64,000 bases of DNA, taken from positions 77,934,001 to 77,998,000 of the forward strand of contig OZ231126.1 in assembly GCA_965153355.1 (NCBI GenBank). The letters run 5' to 3'. A program made the position numbers and the translations under genes. Below, piece after piece: positions 48,003-59,291 of this stretch. The notes under the pieces are model-generated. The model was not told the DNA's origin, ran no database searches, and saw only the letters and a list, made by a program, of their open reading frames with translations. Numbering within the stretch: the stretch's first letter is position 1; every line of letters starts with the position of its first letter. This DNA comes from Flaccisagitta enflata. Taxonomy: Eukaryota; Chaetognatha; Sagittoidea; Aphragmophora.

Positions 48003-48487
48003 CATCGATTGCAGCCATTCCTCTTCGATCCCCCTCCGTGTAGCATTTGTCCGATTCTTGCTCCATCAACTTCACGTTGCAGAGTTGCTGCAGCAATTTT
48101 ATCAGCAGCAGTTGTAGAATATGCCATATTAGCAGCAGCATGAGATGAGTTAGCAGCGGCAGTAGCAGCAGTAGCGGTTGAAGCGGCAGCCGCAGCATTA
48201 GATGAGCTAGCGGCAGCAGTAGCAGCAGTAACAGCGGCATTAACTGCGTCATCGGCTTCGTCGATGCAGAGAATAAACAGACAGTTTTCGATTTTGTGGA
48301 GCGATTCCGCGTTGACGTCAGTCTTGAGCAAATTGCTTCTCAACGCGGCCCAACTGTCTCGTCGCCAACTCGTCGCTACGCCGACTTCCGGTTCGCAATC
48401 GGCCGCGGATTCGTCGACAGACTCGACGACCCACTCCAACTGATCATGAAGCACTTTCTCGGCGACTGGCTCGCCACCAGCGATCAC
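48003..48487 (-). CDS. CRAT: Carnitine O-acetyltransferase-like exon (downstream)
   Basis: An internal exon of a choline/carnitine acyltransferase, which moves acetyl or short acyl groups between CoA and carnitine in mitochondria or peroxisomes. It encodes 161 codons plus two bases. CAG precedes GTGATCGCTGG (acceptor), and GTGAGT follows CGATG (donor at 47997-48002). SWRRDSWAALRSNLLKTD, SLHKIENCLFILCIDE and QMLHGGGSKRNGCNRW match the family in order. The catalytic His lies in a later exon outside the recognised sequence. Between CIDE and QMLHGGGS there are about 70 residues, Ala/Ser/Thr-rich and coded by GCA/GCT-like repeats, about 50 more than I expect for the family. It joins the 49150-49335 exon in phase 0. 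CRAT rather than CROT or CPT rests on AGQMLHGGGS-like wording. Orthology is not proven. Confidence 0.85.
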
Positions 48488-48597
48488 CTGGGATCATATA
48501 AAGGATTTTGATTTGTTTATTCATTCGTACAGCCATTCATTCATTCCTTCATTCTCATTCGTTCATTCATTCATTTTTTCACTCATTCATTCATTTC

Positions 48598-48653
48598 AAC
48601 TGATCATGAAGCACTTTCTCAGTTACCGGCTCTCCAAAAGCGATTACCTGGAG
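48598..48653 (-). pseudogene. Partial duplicate of the CRAT-like exon start
   Basis: About 56 bp match 48436-48491, including the acceptor (CTCCAG before GTAATCGC) and a readable FGEPVTEKVLHDQLK, one frame, ending in TGA. Most differences from the true exon leave the protein similar. It could be an exon-duplication relic that a splice site might still use. Confidence 0.7.
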
Positions 48654-48718
48654 TTGGGGGGGGGGGGGGGGTTAGGAGAGTGGTTGTTGTTGTTGTTTTG
48701 GTTAGTGCTGGTGTTGTA

Positions 48719-48822
<104 letters not shown>

Positions 48823-48832
48823 CATTATTCTT

Positions 48833-48987
48833 TTTTAGTTGCAGACACGCAACTCTATAAGAGGCTTTGTCCGTCCGTCGGTCGGTTGGTCGGTTGGTCG
48901 GTCACGCTCGAGCTGAAAAGTGGGAAAACGCGTATTTCCGCCCCTGCCCACCCGTCCGCAACTGATGGCCGTGTATCCGGCCTTGTT
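48833..48987 (-). mobile_element. HINE-like family A element in the CRAT-like intron
   Basis: AGTTGCAGACACGCAACT hairpin, CTCTATAAGAGGC, GTCGG/GGTC tract, GAGCTGAAAAGTGGG, GCCCCTGCCCACCCG, subterminal GTCCGCAACT, GTGTATCCGGCCTTGTT. Confidence 0.88.
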
Positions 48988-49072
48988 CGGAATATTCTGA
49001 CCCATATCTGTCAGTCTGTCTGTTTGTCTGTCTGTCTGTCTCTCTCTGTCTCTCTGTCTCTGTCTCTCCTTT

Positions 49073-49078
<6 letters not shown>

Positions 49079-49141
<63 letters not shown>
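49079..49141. repeat. (CT)n microsatellite at a splice donor
   Basis: About 31 CT units on the plus strand, (GA)n in the transcript, beginning within 10 bases of the GTGAGG donor of the upstream CRAT-like exon. Confidence 0.92.
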
Positions 49142-49143
<2 letters not shown>

Positions 49144-49149
49144 CCTCAC

Positions 49150-49335
49150 CGTCATGGCAAAGAACTGTCCCTTGTACGCCACCACAATTTGTGCGTGATT
49201 TCCGTTGATAGACGAGGTTTGTCGGTCTGTCTCCGATCCCGGTTCTCGATAAGTCGTAAACACTCTAAAATGTTGTTCCATGCAAAGCGGATCTTTGCCA
49301 GCAAAGTCCGTGGGCAAGGATCGAGTGTCGATCAA
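49150..49335 (-). CDS. CRAT: Carnitine O-acetyltransferase-like exon (upstream)
   Basis: 62 codons, phase 0 on both sides. A pyrimidine-rich stretch ending ATTCAAG gives the acceptor at 49336-49337, and GTGAGG at 49144-49149 gives the donor. The protein reads LIDTRSLPTDF, KDPLCMEQHFRVFTTYREPG and AQIVVAYKGQFFAMT, the conserved PLCM(D/N)Q and R-PG block and the 'V-hydrophobic-QFF' strand of carnitine acyltransferases, directly before the segment coded by 48003-48487. The remaining exons must lie in unrecognised sequence or outside the window. The repeats around it show no damage to the exon itself. Confidence 0.85.
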
Positions 49336-49429
49336 CTTGAATGAAGAAGTAAAGGGAAAAGAAAACAAGAACTATTTAAGGGCGCACCTCATAATCTACA
49401 ACAGAAAAAACATGAGATTAAACCCCGAG

Positions 49430-49650
49430 CCAGACCCAAGTTAACCCCGAGCAACCCCATGGTTGTTCGGGGTTGATCGGAGTTGCTCCGGGTTGGCTCA
49501 GAATTGTCTCTAGTAAATCATAGAAGGATTTCTGTCAAACTTGAGCAAACCCCGAGCAACCCTGAGCAAACCCCGAGCTTGGGTTCCTTTGGGTTTACTC
49601 GGGGTTCGACCCCGAGCAACCCCAACTAATCCCGAGTAACCCCCGGGCTT
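49430..49650. repeat. Clustered ACCCCGAGCAACCCC repeats, both orientations
   Basis: At least eight CCCCGAG or CTCGGGG motifs in direct and inverted arrangement around CCATGGTTGTTCGGGGTTG, so the segment can fold extensively. No known element recognised. Confidence 0.65.
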
Positions 49651-49966
49651 AATAAGTATTAGATCTCCGTGTCAAAATTGAAACCAAAGGCGATTAAACG
49701 ATCGTACTTGAAAATATAACCTACACTCAAAGCCCCAAAAACCGACGAAAAACAAAAAAAGATGACGAAACGAAATATGATTCTGAAAGCTTTCTTCGAG
49801 ATCTATCGATCTATGTGCTTTTTAAATGCGTGCGATGACGGGAAGTGTCTTAAAATCAAATTTGTATCACATTTTGAGCTCTCACGGCTTTTTCGAAAAT
49901 ATCTCCTTTTTTCAACCAGGTTCATTCGAATCGCCTTTTTTTTCTCGTTCCAAATCTGTTTTCATA

Positions 49967-50130
49967 TTTTTAGTTGCGGACACGCAACTCTATAAGAGCC
50001 TTTGTCCGTCCGTCCGTCCGTCGGTCCGTCCGTCCGTCGGTCCGTTGGTCCGTGAACACGAGTCGAAAAGTGTGAAAACGCGCATTTCCGCCCCTGCCCA
50101 CCCGTCCGCAACTGGTATTGGCCGTGTATT
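49967..50130 (-). mobile_element. HINE-like family A element, 3-prime-trimmed
   Basis: TTTTTAGTTGCGGACACGCAAC hairpin split here as AGTTGCGGACACGCAACT, CTCTATAAGAGCC, a GTCC tract, GCCCCTGCCCACCCG and subterminal GTCCGCAACTGG. It stops after GGCCGTGTAT, lacking CCGGCCTTGTT. Confidence 0.85.
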
Positions 50131-50406
50131 TTGGAAATATCTCCTTCGTCCTCCCGCGTCGATTGTTTGAACCAACTACTGATCTCTTTTTCTGCTCTAT
50201 TCTTCAACCGTGTTTTTGTTTTACATGGGCAAGAATATTTTGATTCGATAGCCAACTTGTATTGTGGCGAGCGTTTACAGCAGCGAAAGAGAGATAAGAG
50301 AAAGATGAGAAAGGAAAAGAATAGAAAAGAAATAGTCGCAAAAGCGTTACATGGTCAGCGGTACCCGATGCCCCTAAGTTAGTGTATGTGGGAATCAGAT
50401 TATGAG

Positions 50407-51081
50407 AGGGGCAGCGGCCCCAGAGGGGCCGATGACCTATGATTCCACATAGGACAATTTTCTCTGGTTTGAAAAGATAGGTTGGGTGGCTGAGAGGCCT
50501 GATTTTGGGTTTGAAAGGTCTGATTTAGTTTCTGAGAGGCATGATTTGGGGTCAGAAAGGGACTGATTTGGGGGCTTAGGGGTCTAATTTGGGGTCTGAA
50601 AGGGCCTGGTTTGGGGTCTGGGAGGCCTGATTTGGGGTCTAACAGGCCTGATATGGATCTGAGAGGCCTGATTTGGTTCTGAGAGGCCTGATTTAGGTTC
50701 TCAGCGGTTTGATTTGGGGTCTGAAAGGGCCTGATTTAGGGTCTGAGATGCTTGATTTGGGGTCTGAAATGCTTATTTTAGGGTCTGAGAGGCCTGATTT
50801 GGAGTCTGAGAGGCCTGATTTGGGATCTAAGAAGCCTGATTTAGGGTCTGGAAGGCCTTTGGGTCTGAGAGGCCTGATTTGGGGTCAGAAAGGTCTGTTT
50901 TGGGGTCTGAAAGGCCTGATTTGGTGTCTGAGAGGCCTGATTTGGGTTCAAAAGGGCTTCATTTGCAGTCTGGGAGGCTTGTTTTGACGCTTGGTGGGGG
51001 CGTACGGAAAACAGAAACCGGAGAAAATTGCCCTATGTGGAGTCATAGGTCATCGGCCCCTCCGGGGCCGCTGCCCAAAAA
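50407..51081. mobile_element. Foldback family B element, 21-bp GGCCTGATTTGG type
   Basis: Cap GCGGCCCCAGAGGGGCC, GATGACCTATGATTCCACAT, about 24 units of GGTCTGAGAGGCCTGATTTG (50490-50990), then ATGTGGAGTCATAGGTCATC and the inverse cap ending CCGCTGCCCAAAAA. An inverted tail (GGTCAGCGGTACCCGATGCC) lies just outside at 50352-50372. Confidence 0.8.
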
Positions 51082-51235
51082 GGAAAAGAGGAAAGAAAAA
51101 AAAGAGAAGTCCGATAGACAAGATTCAGCCTCTTAATGAAAGAAGATTGCTGAGTTGCTGCTTCAAACAAGTCAATTAGGAGTGCAGTCTAACAGTAAGC
51201 TGTTGCGTCAATTACTAGCAACCTTTGCTGAGCAT

Positions 51236-51318
51236 TTTTAAATGCGTACTACGCGACTCAACACCCCGCTTTGTCGGTCCATCCATCGGTCCGTCTGTTG
51301 GTCCGTCACACTTTACTC
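51236..51318 (-). mobile_element. HINE-like family A head fragment
   Basis: GCGTACTACGCGACTCAACA, CCCCGCTTTGTCGG and a GTCC tract only. Confidence 0.6.
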
Positions 51319-51364
51319 GTTGAGTGGGTTTGAGAACTCATCAATCAAAATGTTGCTTTTCTGA

Positions 51365-51522
51365 TTTTTAGTTGCGGACTAGCAACTTAATAAGAGGCTC
51401 TGTCCGTCGGTCCATCTTTTGGTCCATTCGTCTGTCAGTCCATGGTGATTGGGTTGAAAAAGCGCATTTCTGCCCCTGCCCACCCGTCCAGGACTGGTAT
51501 TGGCCGTGTATCTGACCTTGTT
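51365..51522 (-). mobile_element. HINE-like family A element
   Basis: TTTTTAGTTGCGGACTAGCAAC hairpin (stem AGTTGC/GCAACT), GAGGCTCTGTCCGTCGGTCC, GCCCCTGCCCACCCG, worn subterminal repeat GTCCAGGACT, GTGTATCTGACCTTGTT. Confidence 0.85.
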
Positions 51523-52309
51523 ACTAATCAGAACATTTTTGAGTAAGATAAGTTTAGGAAATCAAAAGATTGTGATATTGATGAGATGCTGCGGTGGCAT
51601 AGAAGGCTTTGACAAGCCACTGGAGCTTCCCGTGGGTGTCAATGACAAGTGGATTTGCGAGGGAATGTTTTTTTGAAGATACTCAGCGATTTTAGTGGCC
51701 CTGAGATATCTGGTTGTTGCTATCTTATGATCGATCTTACAATCTTTGGAGGCTTTTGAGCAAGCGTCGACAGGGCGTTTGGCAGCGTTTCAATGTTACT
51801 GTTATGCATATTCTTCTCTAAAATATCTATAAAACTAGACCAATCCCAGCTCTGTAGCTCAATTCGTTTAGAATTTAAGAAGAAAACAAGACAGTCTCTC
51901 AAAACAGTACAAATTGGTCCATTCACACCTTGACATGTTTGCTTGCATTTTGATCTATCTCTTTAACAAATTGAGCTAGCGACCTCCGGTTGGGCTTGAA
52001 TTGAAGCAATTTTACATGGCTTTAAGCTAAATACAAAAAATCAACAGCAGAAAATGATAAAAAATGGTTTGGGATGAAATTAAGGTGCAAAAAAAGGCTT
52101 CAAAAACTGCTCGGAATTAGGTACCTCATTTTCCAATATGCCAAACAGCCAAAAATTGATTTTTTTGCCAAAAAATGTCTAAATCCCGTGTTTTTACACC
52201 CGAACGCACTAATATAACAAAAAACCTAGACAACAGCGAGTTTTTAGGATCCTGAAAAAAATACTTATTATACCTATGATGGGTCCTCAACTAATGATCA
52301 TTGTTACAT
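51523..52309. other. Non-coding, no gene recognised
   Basis: Short open frames only (longest on the minus strand at 51720-51926), with no family signature or splice context that convinces me. Confidence 0.35.
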
Positions 52310-52460
52310 GAATGAATGAATGAATGACTGAATAAAATAATGAATGAATGAATGAATGAATGAATGAATGAATGAATGAATGAGTGAACAAATGAACGAA
52401 TGAATGAACGAACAAACAAATGAATGAATGAATCAGTAAATGATTTAAAGGATAGGTGAA
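52310..52460. repeat. (GAAT)n microsatellite
   Basis: About 15 perfect units near 52335-52385 and degenerate units on both sides. Confidence 0.9.
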
Positions 52461-52704
52461 TGAACGAAAGATTTGATTATTGCTACCCTTTTGATGAAAG
52501 ACCTCCAGACTTTTTACTTAATATTTCTGTGACCAACGGACTGGGATACTGACCAAACTACAAACTGGCCAACATAGAGTGCCTCTTAAAAAGACGCGAG
52601 GGCACATCTGAGATACGAGCATGTACACGATGATACACAACGATACAAAATCAACCAAGTACCAAATTAGCTTCTGGTTCCTATCGAAAGACTAGCATTC
52701 TAAT

Positions 52705-52922
52705 AACAAGGCCGTATACACGAGCCGAAGTCGCGTGCGGGTGGGCAGGGGCAGTGGTGATGAAGTCTTACCCAAGCATTTGGGCAGGAGCAGTAACGCA
52801 AAAACCGCCCGTAACGCCGAAAAAGCTAACGAAAGCTAAGTGTGACCTAAGTGTGACCGACGGACGGACCGACAGACAGACGGACAGAGTGGGTCATAGA
52901 GTCGCGTGCACGCGACTAAAAA
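52705..52922 (+). mobile_element. HINE-like family A element
   Basis: AACAAGGCCGTATACACG, AGTCGCGTGCGGGTGGGC, GGGCAGGAGCAGTAACGC, a GGAC/GACA tract, terminal hairpin AGTCGCGTGCACGCGACT, AAAAA. Confidence 0.88.
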
Positions 52923-53035
52923 CCAGAAAAAAAGAGGAAAATGAAACTTGGGCTTTCCTTAAATTGACCAATTCCTTTACTATCTGCAAACATAATGGTG
53001 TCTTCTGATAAATCAATCAATGAACGGGAAAAAGA

Positions 53036-53192
<157 letters not shown>

Positions 53193-53278
53193 TAAAAAAG
53201 GAAGAAAATGAGAAAAGAGGAAAGCAAGAAAGAAGAAAAAAGAAAGAATAAAGGAAGAAAAGAACCTAAATAAAGAAA

Positions 53279-53342
53279 AAGGAAATTCAAGAGATTAATT
53301 TTTTTCATCAATTTCAGAAAAAAATCAATCTCTTGAATTTCC
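53279..53342. repeat. Strong hairpin
   Basis: GGAAATTCAAGAGATT and its inverse around an ATTTTTTTC-rich loop. The stem is about 26 bp and the total 64 bp. No other feature attached. Confidence 0.7.
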
Positions 53343-53952
53343 TTATCTCAAGCTTAAGCGGAAAGTCAACAAGGTCGTAAAGACGTCTAACCAGTACGAC
53401 ACGGTGCAAGATCACGTGAAAATTGCCAGTCACCAAGGCCAAAAAATTTAGTTGTCATAAAACAATTTTTTCTTGAATTTTCTTTTAATATATAACCTTG
53501 TGATAATAAAACAAAAAAAAATCAATGCAAAATCTGTTTTGGTGAGCTAAATATTAATTATTACATATTAAAATATGATTTATTCAGTTTTCTAGCTTTT
53601 TTTGTATTTTTCAAGTTTTTTGCATGAGAAAATATCTCAAAATGCTCTTAATATATTTTTGATGAAAAAGAAATATAAAATACAATTTTTTTTACCCTAA
53701 TTTTTACTATCAGATGAAGTTCTAGGCAAAAAAATACAGAAAACAAACATTTTTTGCTTTTTTTTATCTTGTCATAAGACGGTTTCCTTTCAATGAGATA
53801 TTGTCATGCAATTTTATAATCAGCAATCGTCCAAATATACACTTTATCATGATTGTTTTTGCGAAGCTGTTCATTCATTCATTCATTCATTCATTTACAA
53901 GATTGGTAACAGCATAGCAATAATTGTTACTGTTGTTGTTGTTGTTGTCATA

Positions 53953-53983
<31 letters not shown>

Positions 53984-54004
53984 TTGTTGTCATTGTTGTC
54001 GTTG

Positions 54005-54535
54005 TTTTTGGGCAGCGGCCCCAAAGGGGCCGATGACCTATGCTTTCACACATAGGGGAAATTTCTCCTTCTCCTTCTTCTTCTTCTCCTTCTCTGTCCC
54101 CCCCTCAAGGCCCAAATCCTGGTCTCGAGACCCAAATCCTAGCTTCAAGGCTCACATCCCCGCTTCGAAGCTCAAATCCCAGCCTTGAGGCTCAAATCTC
54201 AGTCTCCAGGCTAAAATCCCAGCCTCGAGGCTCAAATCCCAGCCCTTAGGCTCAAATCCCAGTCTCAAGGCACAAAACTCAGCCTTGAAGCTCAAATCAT
54301 GGCCTCGAAGCTCAAATCTCAGCTTCAAAGCTCAAATCCCTGCCCGGAAGCTCAAATCCCAACCTCCAAGCTCAAATCCCAGCCTTGAAGCTCAAATCCC
54401 AGCTTTGAAGGTCAATTCCCAGCCCAAGGCCCTGATCCAAGCCTCAAGGCCCCAATTCCAGCCTCCAGGCCCTAATTTAACCCTTTGAATTCAAATTCTA
54501 GCCTAGGCAGACACAAATTTTAAGCCTGGCCATGT
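54005..54535. mobile_element. Foldback family B element, 20-bp type, right cap lost
   Basis: TTTTTGGGCAGCGGCCCCAA cap, GATGACCTATGCTTTCACAC, then about 18 units of the AGGCTCAAATCCCAGCCTC type (54106-54480). A (GTT)n tract precedes it (53930-54003). Confidence 0.75.
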
Positions 54536-54553
54536 AGTGATGTACTCATGTCC

Positions 54554-54682
54554 TTTTTAGTCGCGGAATAGCTTTGTCCGTCCGTCTGTTGGTCCGTCCG
54601 TCTGTGTTGGTCCATCAGTCCTATGTTGAGCACGAGTTGAAAATTGCAAAAAACGCGTATTTCTGCCCCTGCCTACTAGTCC
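54554..54682 (-). mobile_element. HINE-like family A element, truncated
   Basis: TTTTTAGTCGCGGAATAGC, GTCCGTCC tract, GAGCACGAGTTGAAAA, TTCTGCCCCTGCC. It then runs into the foldback start GGGACTTTCG. Confidence 0.65.
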
Positions 54683-55180
54683 GGGACTTTCGTTTGTCCG
54701 TTCCTTTGTCCATTCGTCTGTCCATTTGTCCCCCCCAGGCCCTCTAATCTGCCTGAAATCTGAAATCTGAAATCTGCCCTCTCAGGCCTAAAATCTGCCC
54801 TCTTAAGCCTATAATCTGCCCTCTCAGGCCTTGAATCTGAGAGGGCAGATTTCAGGCCTGGTAGGGCAGATTTTAGACCTGAGAGGACAGGTAACAGGTC
54901 TGAAAGGGCAAATTTCAGGCCTGCGAGGGCAGATTCAAGGCCTGAGAGGGCAGATTTCAGGCTTGAGAGGGCAAATTTTAGGCATGAGAGGGCAGATTTC
55001 AGGCCTGAGAGGGCCTGGGGGGGACAAATGGACCCTTTGGGGCCGCTGCCTAAAAACGAATCCTCATGTGTGAAGGCCCCTTTAGAGCCGCTGCCCAGCT
55101 CCCTCCCTCAACTTCAATCTCAACCTACTTAGGCAGGGCATGGGTACCACTGACAACCGAATGCTTTTGCGACTATTTAC
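54683..55180. mobile_element. Foldback family B element with inverted 21-bp arrays
   Basis: GGGACTTTCGTTTGTCCG, four forward 21-bp units (54770-54840), about eight inverted units (54838-55015) and GGACAAATGGACCC with a worn cap. A second worn cap AGAGCCGCTGCCC and the tail GGGCATGGGTACCACTGAC follow. Confidence 0.7.
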
Positions 55181-56938
55181 TCTTTTTATTATACATTAAG
55201 TCGTCCTAAGTCCTTTTACGTCATTTTGAACCAATTTAAGTTCTTCACCTCATAGTAAGTGATTTAGGTCACTTTAAGTCAGTTTGGGAAGAACCATACA
55301 GTCTTGTATACAGTGAAACCCCTGCTAAGCCACATTGCTACCTCCACCCACCTATATACTGACTTTAAGCACCTGCATAACTAGCCCTTCCAGCCCTAAA
55401 CAACTACTATATTACATATCTGGGCTTGTTTGAAAATGATCCATTTTGTCAAATTTTGAGGTGTTTCTGGTTAGTTTCATCAATTTAGACTATTTTTTTT
55501 TTAATTTTTTTGACAAAAGCTGAGGTTTTAAGTCTTTTTGTTTTATTGAAATGCTTTACCATTGAATGTGATTCATCATACATGCCAGGGTGAAAAAAAA
55601 GTATAAAAAAGAATATTGGCAAGTGAGATAATAAAAACAAAACACATTTATGCCTGTTTTGGGCCTGTAAAGGCAACAAGGGGTGAATTTTTTTGCTGTT
55701 TGCAATTTTTGGCTCTGTACTGAAGCTGAATATTGAAAAAAATTCTGTGAAAAAGAAAAACAATTTTTTTTCATCGACAGTAAGACAGGTGGTTTTGGTT
55801 TTTTTTTACATTTTCATTGGTTTTTTTAACATTTTTTGGGTCCTCAATTGCTTCCTTGAATATCAAATGGCTGTTTTTTAGCCAAGACCCCATTAACAAC
55901 TCATGATTTTACAATCCAGGCATGATTTTGATTAAAATATAAAAAAAATCAGTTTTTTTTTTTTATATTTAGACAAATTTTGTAATTTTTGCCCATTTTG
56001 AGCTACTTTTTGGTACTCTTGGGGGCCTCTGGGAGGGCAACTTGGGTGCATGGGGCCTTCCCCTGACTATATCTATACTACAGTATCATACCCAGCCCTC
56101 TCCAAGACCAGACACCAGATTTAAGCACCCTATCCAGACAGCAACATTCAGGGCTTCAGCACTCAGATTATAAGCCATAATCATTTTCATTGAAAATTAT
56201 GAATTTGCATAGAAAATGAAAAACTGGAAAAATGAAAAACATCAGTAGCTAGCAAAATTGATTATCTAGGTGGTGATGTTTTTAAAAATGCAAAAATGTT
56301 GACCATTTTCATTATTCATAATTTTCAAATTCCAAAATCGTTTTTTGCTGAAGTAGCAAAACATCATATAGTGTAGAGAAAAAACATCAAAATGGCATCA
56401 TAAAATGGTTGCAGATAAATAAAATTTGAACTGTAACTAGCCAGATATGTCCCCTAACTAAGTCTAAAATCTTGTGGTTCTGGCCCATCTGGAAGTAGGC
56501 TTATTATTGGTCCAATCATTTTTTTTACTTTTTTTCAAATATTCATTGTAATATTGAAAATTTGAAAATATATGTTTGTTAGGCATTTGAATTTTAATTG
56601 GTTGGATAGCCAAATTTTTTGTACATACCTTGTGATACCCTGAGCGGGTCTGGTTCATTGAATGAATACTCATATTCATTTTTTTGTGATAACAACAGCT
56701 AGAAAATATGATACTAACAGCATTGTAGCGTGATTTTGAATTTTTTCCATAATTCTTTTTTTTTTTCAAAATTGTTTTTGCCACAAGCTGGCCATAGAAG
56801 CATCCCTACCTTGAAGGGGTCATTTATTACAGTACTTAGGTATATCTGACCACTAGCAGAAGCATGATTTTTTTGATTTTATATGTAAATTAGTATACTG
56901 CAATCAGGTGACTGGCAAATTTCAAATGATCTTGCTCC
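55181..56938. other. AT-rich non-coding DNA
   Basis: Contains AAGTCCTTTTACGTC-like motifs near 55210 and a possible pogo-like left end (TACAGTGAAACCCCTGC) at 55309 without a clear partner. The open frames at 55485-55763 and 56464-56784 lack any signature. Confidence 0.35.
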
Positions 56939-57098
56939 ATGTCGTACCCAAGTTGCGTGTGGGCGGGCAAGAGCAATGATGCAAAAACCACCCGTAAAAG
57001 CAGAAAAAACAAAGTGTTATTGACTTATTGACCGACGGACCAACCATCTGACCATCCAACAGACATAGCGGGTTAGAGAGCCGAATGCACGCGAAGAA
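56939..57098 (+). mobile_element. HINE-like family A element, degenerate
   Basis: CCCAAGTTGCGTGTGGGCGGG, GCAAGAGCAATGATGC, CCGACGGACCAACC tract, a worn end GCCGAATGCACGCGAA. Confidence 0.5.
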
Positions 57099-57132
57099 GA
57101 CGAATTCTGTTTTTAAAAGAGACTCCCAAAAC

Positions 57133-57268
57133 TAGAGATGTGGAAGCGATTGACCGCTTCCATTTTGGAGGGTGGGATAGCTACTAATATTTGAACTAAA
57201 AAATGGAAGCGGAAGCGGAAGCGGAAGCGGTGAAAGCGGCATGAAAATCAACCGCTTCCACATCCCTA
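57133..57268. mobile_element. 136-bp hAT-like MITE, perfect 8-bp duplication
   Basis: TAGAGATGTGGAAGCG and the inverse CGCTTCCACATCCCTA. CCCAAAAC is repeated exactly at 57125-57132 and 57269-57276. The core has four GGAAGC units. Confidence 0.88.
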
Positions 57269-57404
57269 CCCAAAACAATAGCTCCCTCCTTTGATTCTTT
57301 TATCAATCTTGTTCAAGAATCTAGCTTGTAGTTTCCTTTTAATTAAGCTTTTGATGTTGATTGGAGAGTCATTGCACGCACAGACAGCTTAACTTGAAAA
57401 TGTA

Positions 57405-57530
57405 TCATTAGTTATGAGGAATCAGGTTGACAGGAGTTGACAGGAATTATTAGTTATGAGGAATCAGGTAAGAGTTGACAGGTGACAAACTTCTCAACCC
57501 GTACCTGATTCCTCATAACTAACTAGACGT
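57405..57530. repeat. Direct plus inverted repeat of AGTTATGAGGAATCAGGT
   Basis: Two direct copies (about 57409, 57450) and one inverted copy (about 57505), with GAGTTGACAGG units between. A possible terminus of an element I cannot delimit. Confidence 0.6.
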
Positions 57531-57649
57531 GGCTTGGTGAACAGAGCAGACTTGATTTTGGGTATCTCTATGTATTTGTTGGGTAATCATGAGAGAAACG
57601 AGGGGGGATTGAGAGATTGCGTCAGTTTTATACCCGAGAGAGAGAGAAG

Positions 57650-58480
<831 letters not shown>

Positions 58481-58703
58481 ACTTCAAACATTAAACTAGT
58501 ATGAAAACGTAGATATTTAGGAAGCCGACGGACGTTATGAACACGAAAATGAAATTAAACTAAAAATGAAGATGAAATATTGCACGGCGAGATTCACATG
58601 ACCAATAGGAGAATGTTAATTAAAGTAGGATGAAATTCAAAGCGGGACACGAAATTTAAAAGATGAAGATAATATTGAAGAAAAATAAAACACTAGCACA
58701 TAG

Positions 58704-59085
58704 ATAACGACGACGAAAACGACGACGGCGACGACGAAAACGGCGACAACGACTGAAACAAAAAAAGAAAAAAAAGGCGATGAAAACGATGACGACAAAA
58801 ACGACGACGAAGTAGACGACGATGACGACGACGACGACGATGACGACGACGATGACGATGATGAGGAATATGACTTCGGAGACGATGAAGATGGAGTATG
58901 TCTATTGAGATTGTAATTATCCTGATTGAAACGGTCCACACGCAGAATGTCCACTAAAAAGGCGCACGTGTAACGTACACGCACACGAAATCGGCCCACA
59001 CGTAATCCACTCAAAGGGCGTGCATGTAACGCACACGCACACGTTATCGGTCCTCACGTAATCCACACGCGACGAATCCACACGA
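58704..59085. repeat. (GAC)n tract and 58-bp tandem repeat
   Basis: GACGAC-rich DNA at 58704-58870. Then about 2.3 units of 58 bp (58930-59085) with CGGYCCACACG, GTAATCCAC and ACGCACACGCACACG-like motifs. G runs at 59119 and 59176 follow. Confidence 0.7.
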
Positions 59086-59291
59086 GTCGAGGTTGGGGAA
59101 TGCTCTTAGTGACAGCGGCGAGGGGGGGGGGGGGGGTATCGAGTAAAAACGGTACACAGAATGGCAAGAAAAAAAGGGGGGGGGGGGGGGGCTGCATTGC
59201 CATAAAGAATGATGAAATCATGTGAAGGGGGGTGTTTAACAATAATCCCTTCAAAGAAAGGAAAAAAAAAAGGTTCATAAAACAAAAGGAA

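Noticed and set aside
49600-49620. tRNA-like B box (GGTTCGACCCC)
   Set aside because: Part of the CCCCGAG repeat cluster; no A box or cloverleaf around it.
55309-56840. Possible large pogo-like element starting TACAGTGAAACCCC
   Set aside because: No convincing inverse end or TA-flanked partner found on the right.
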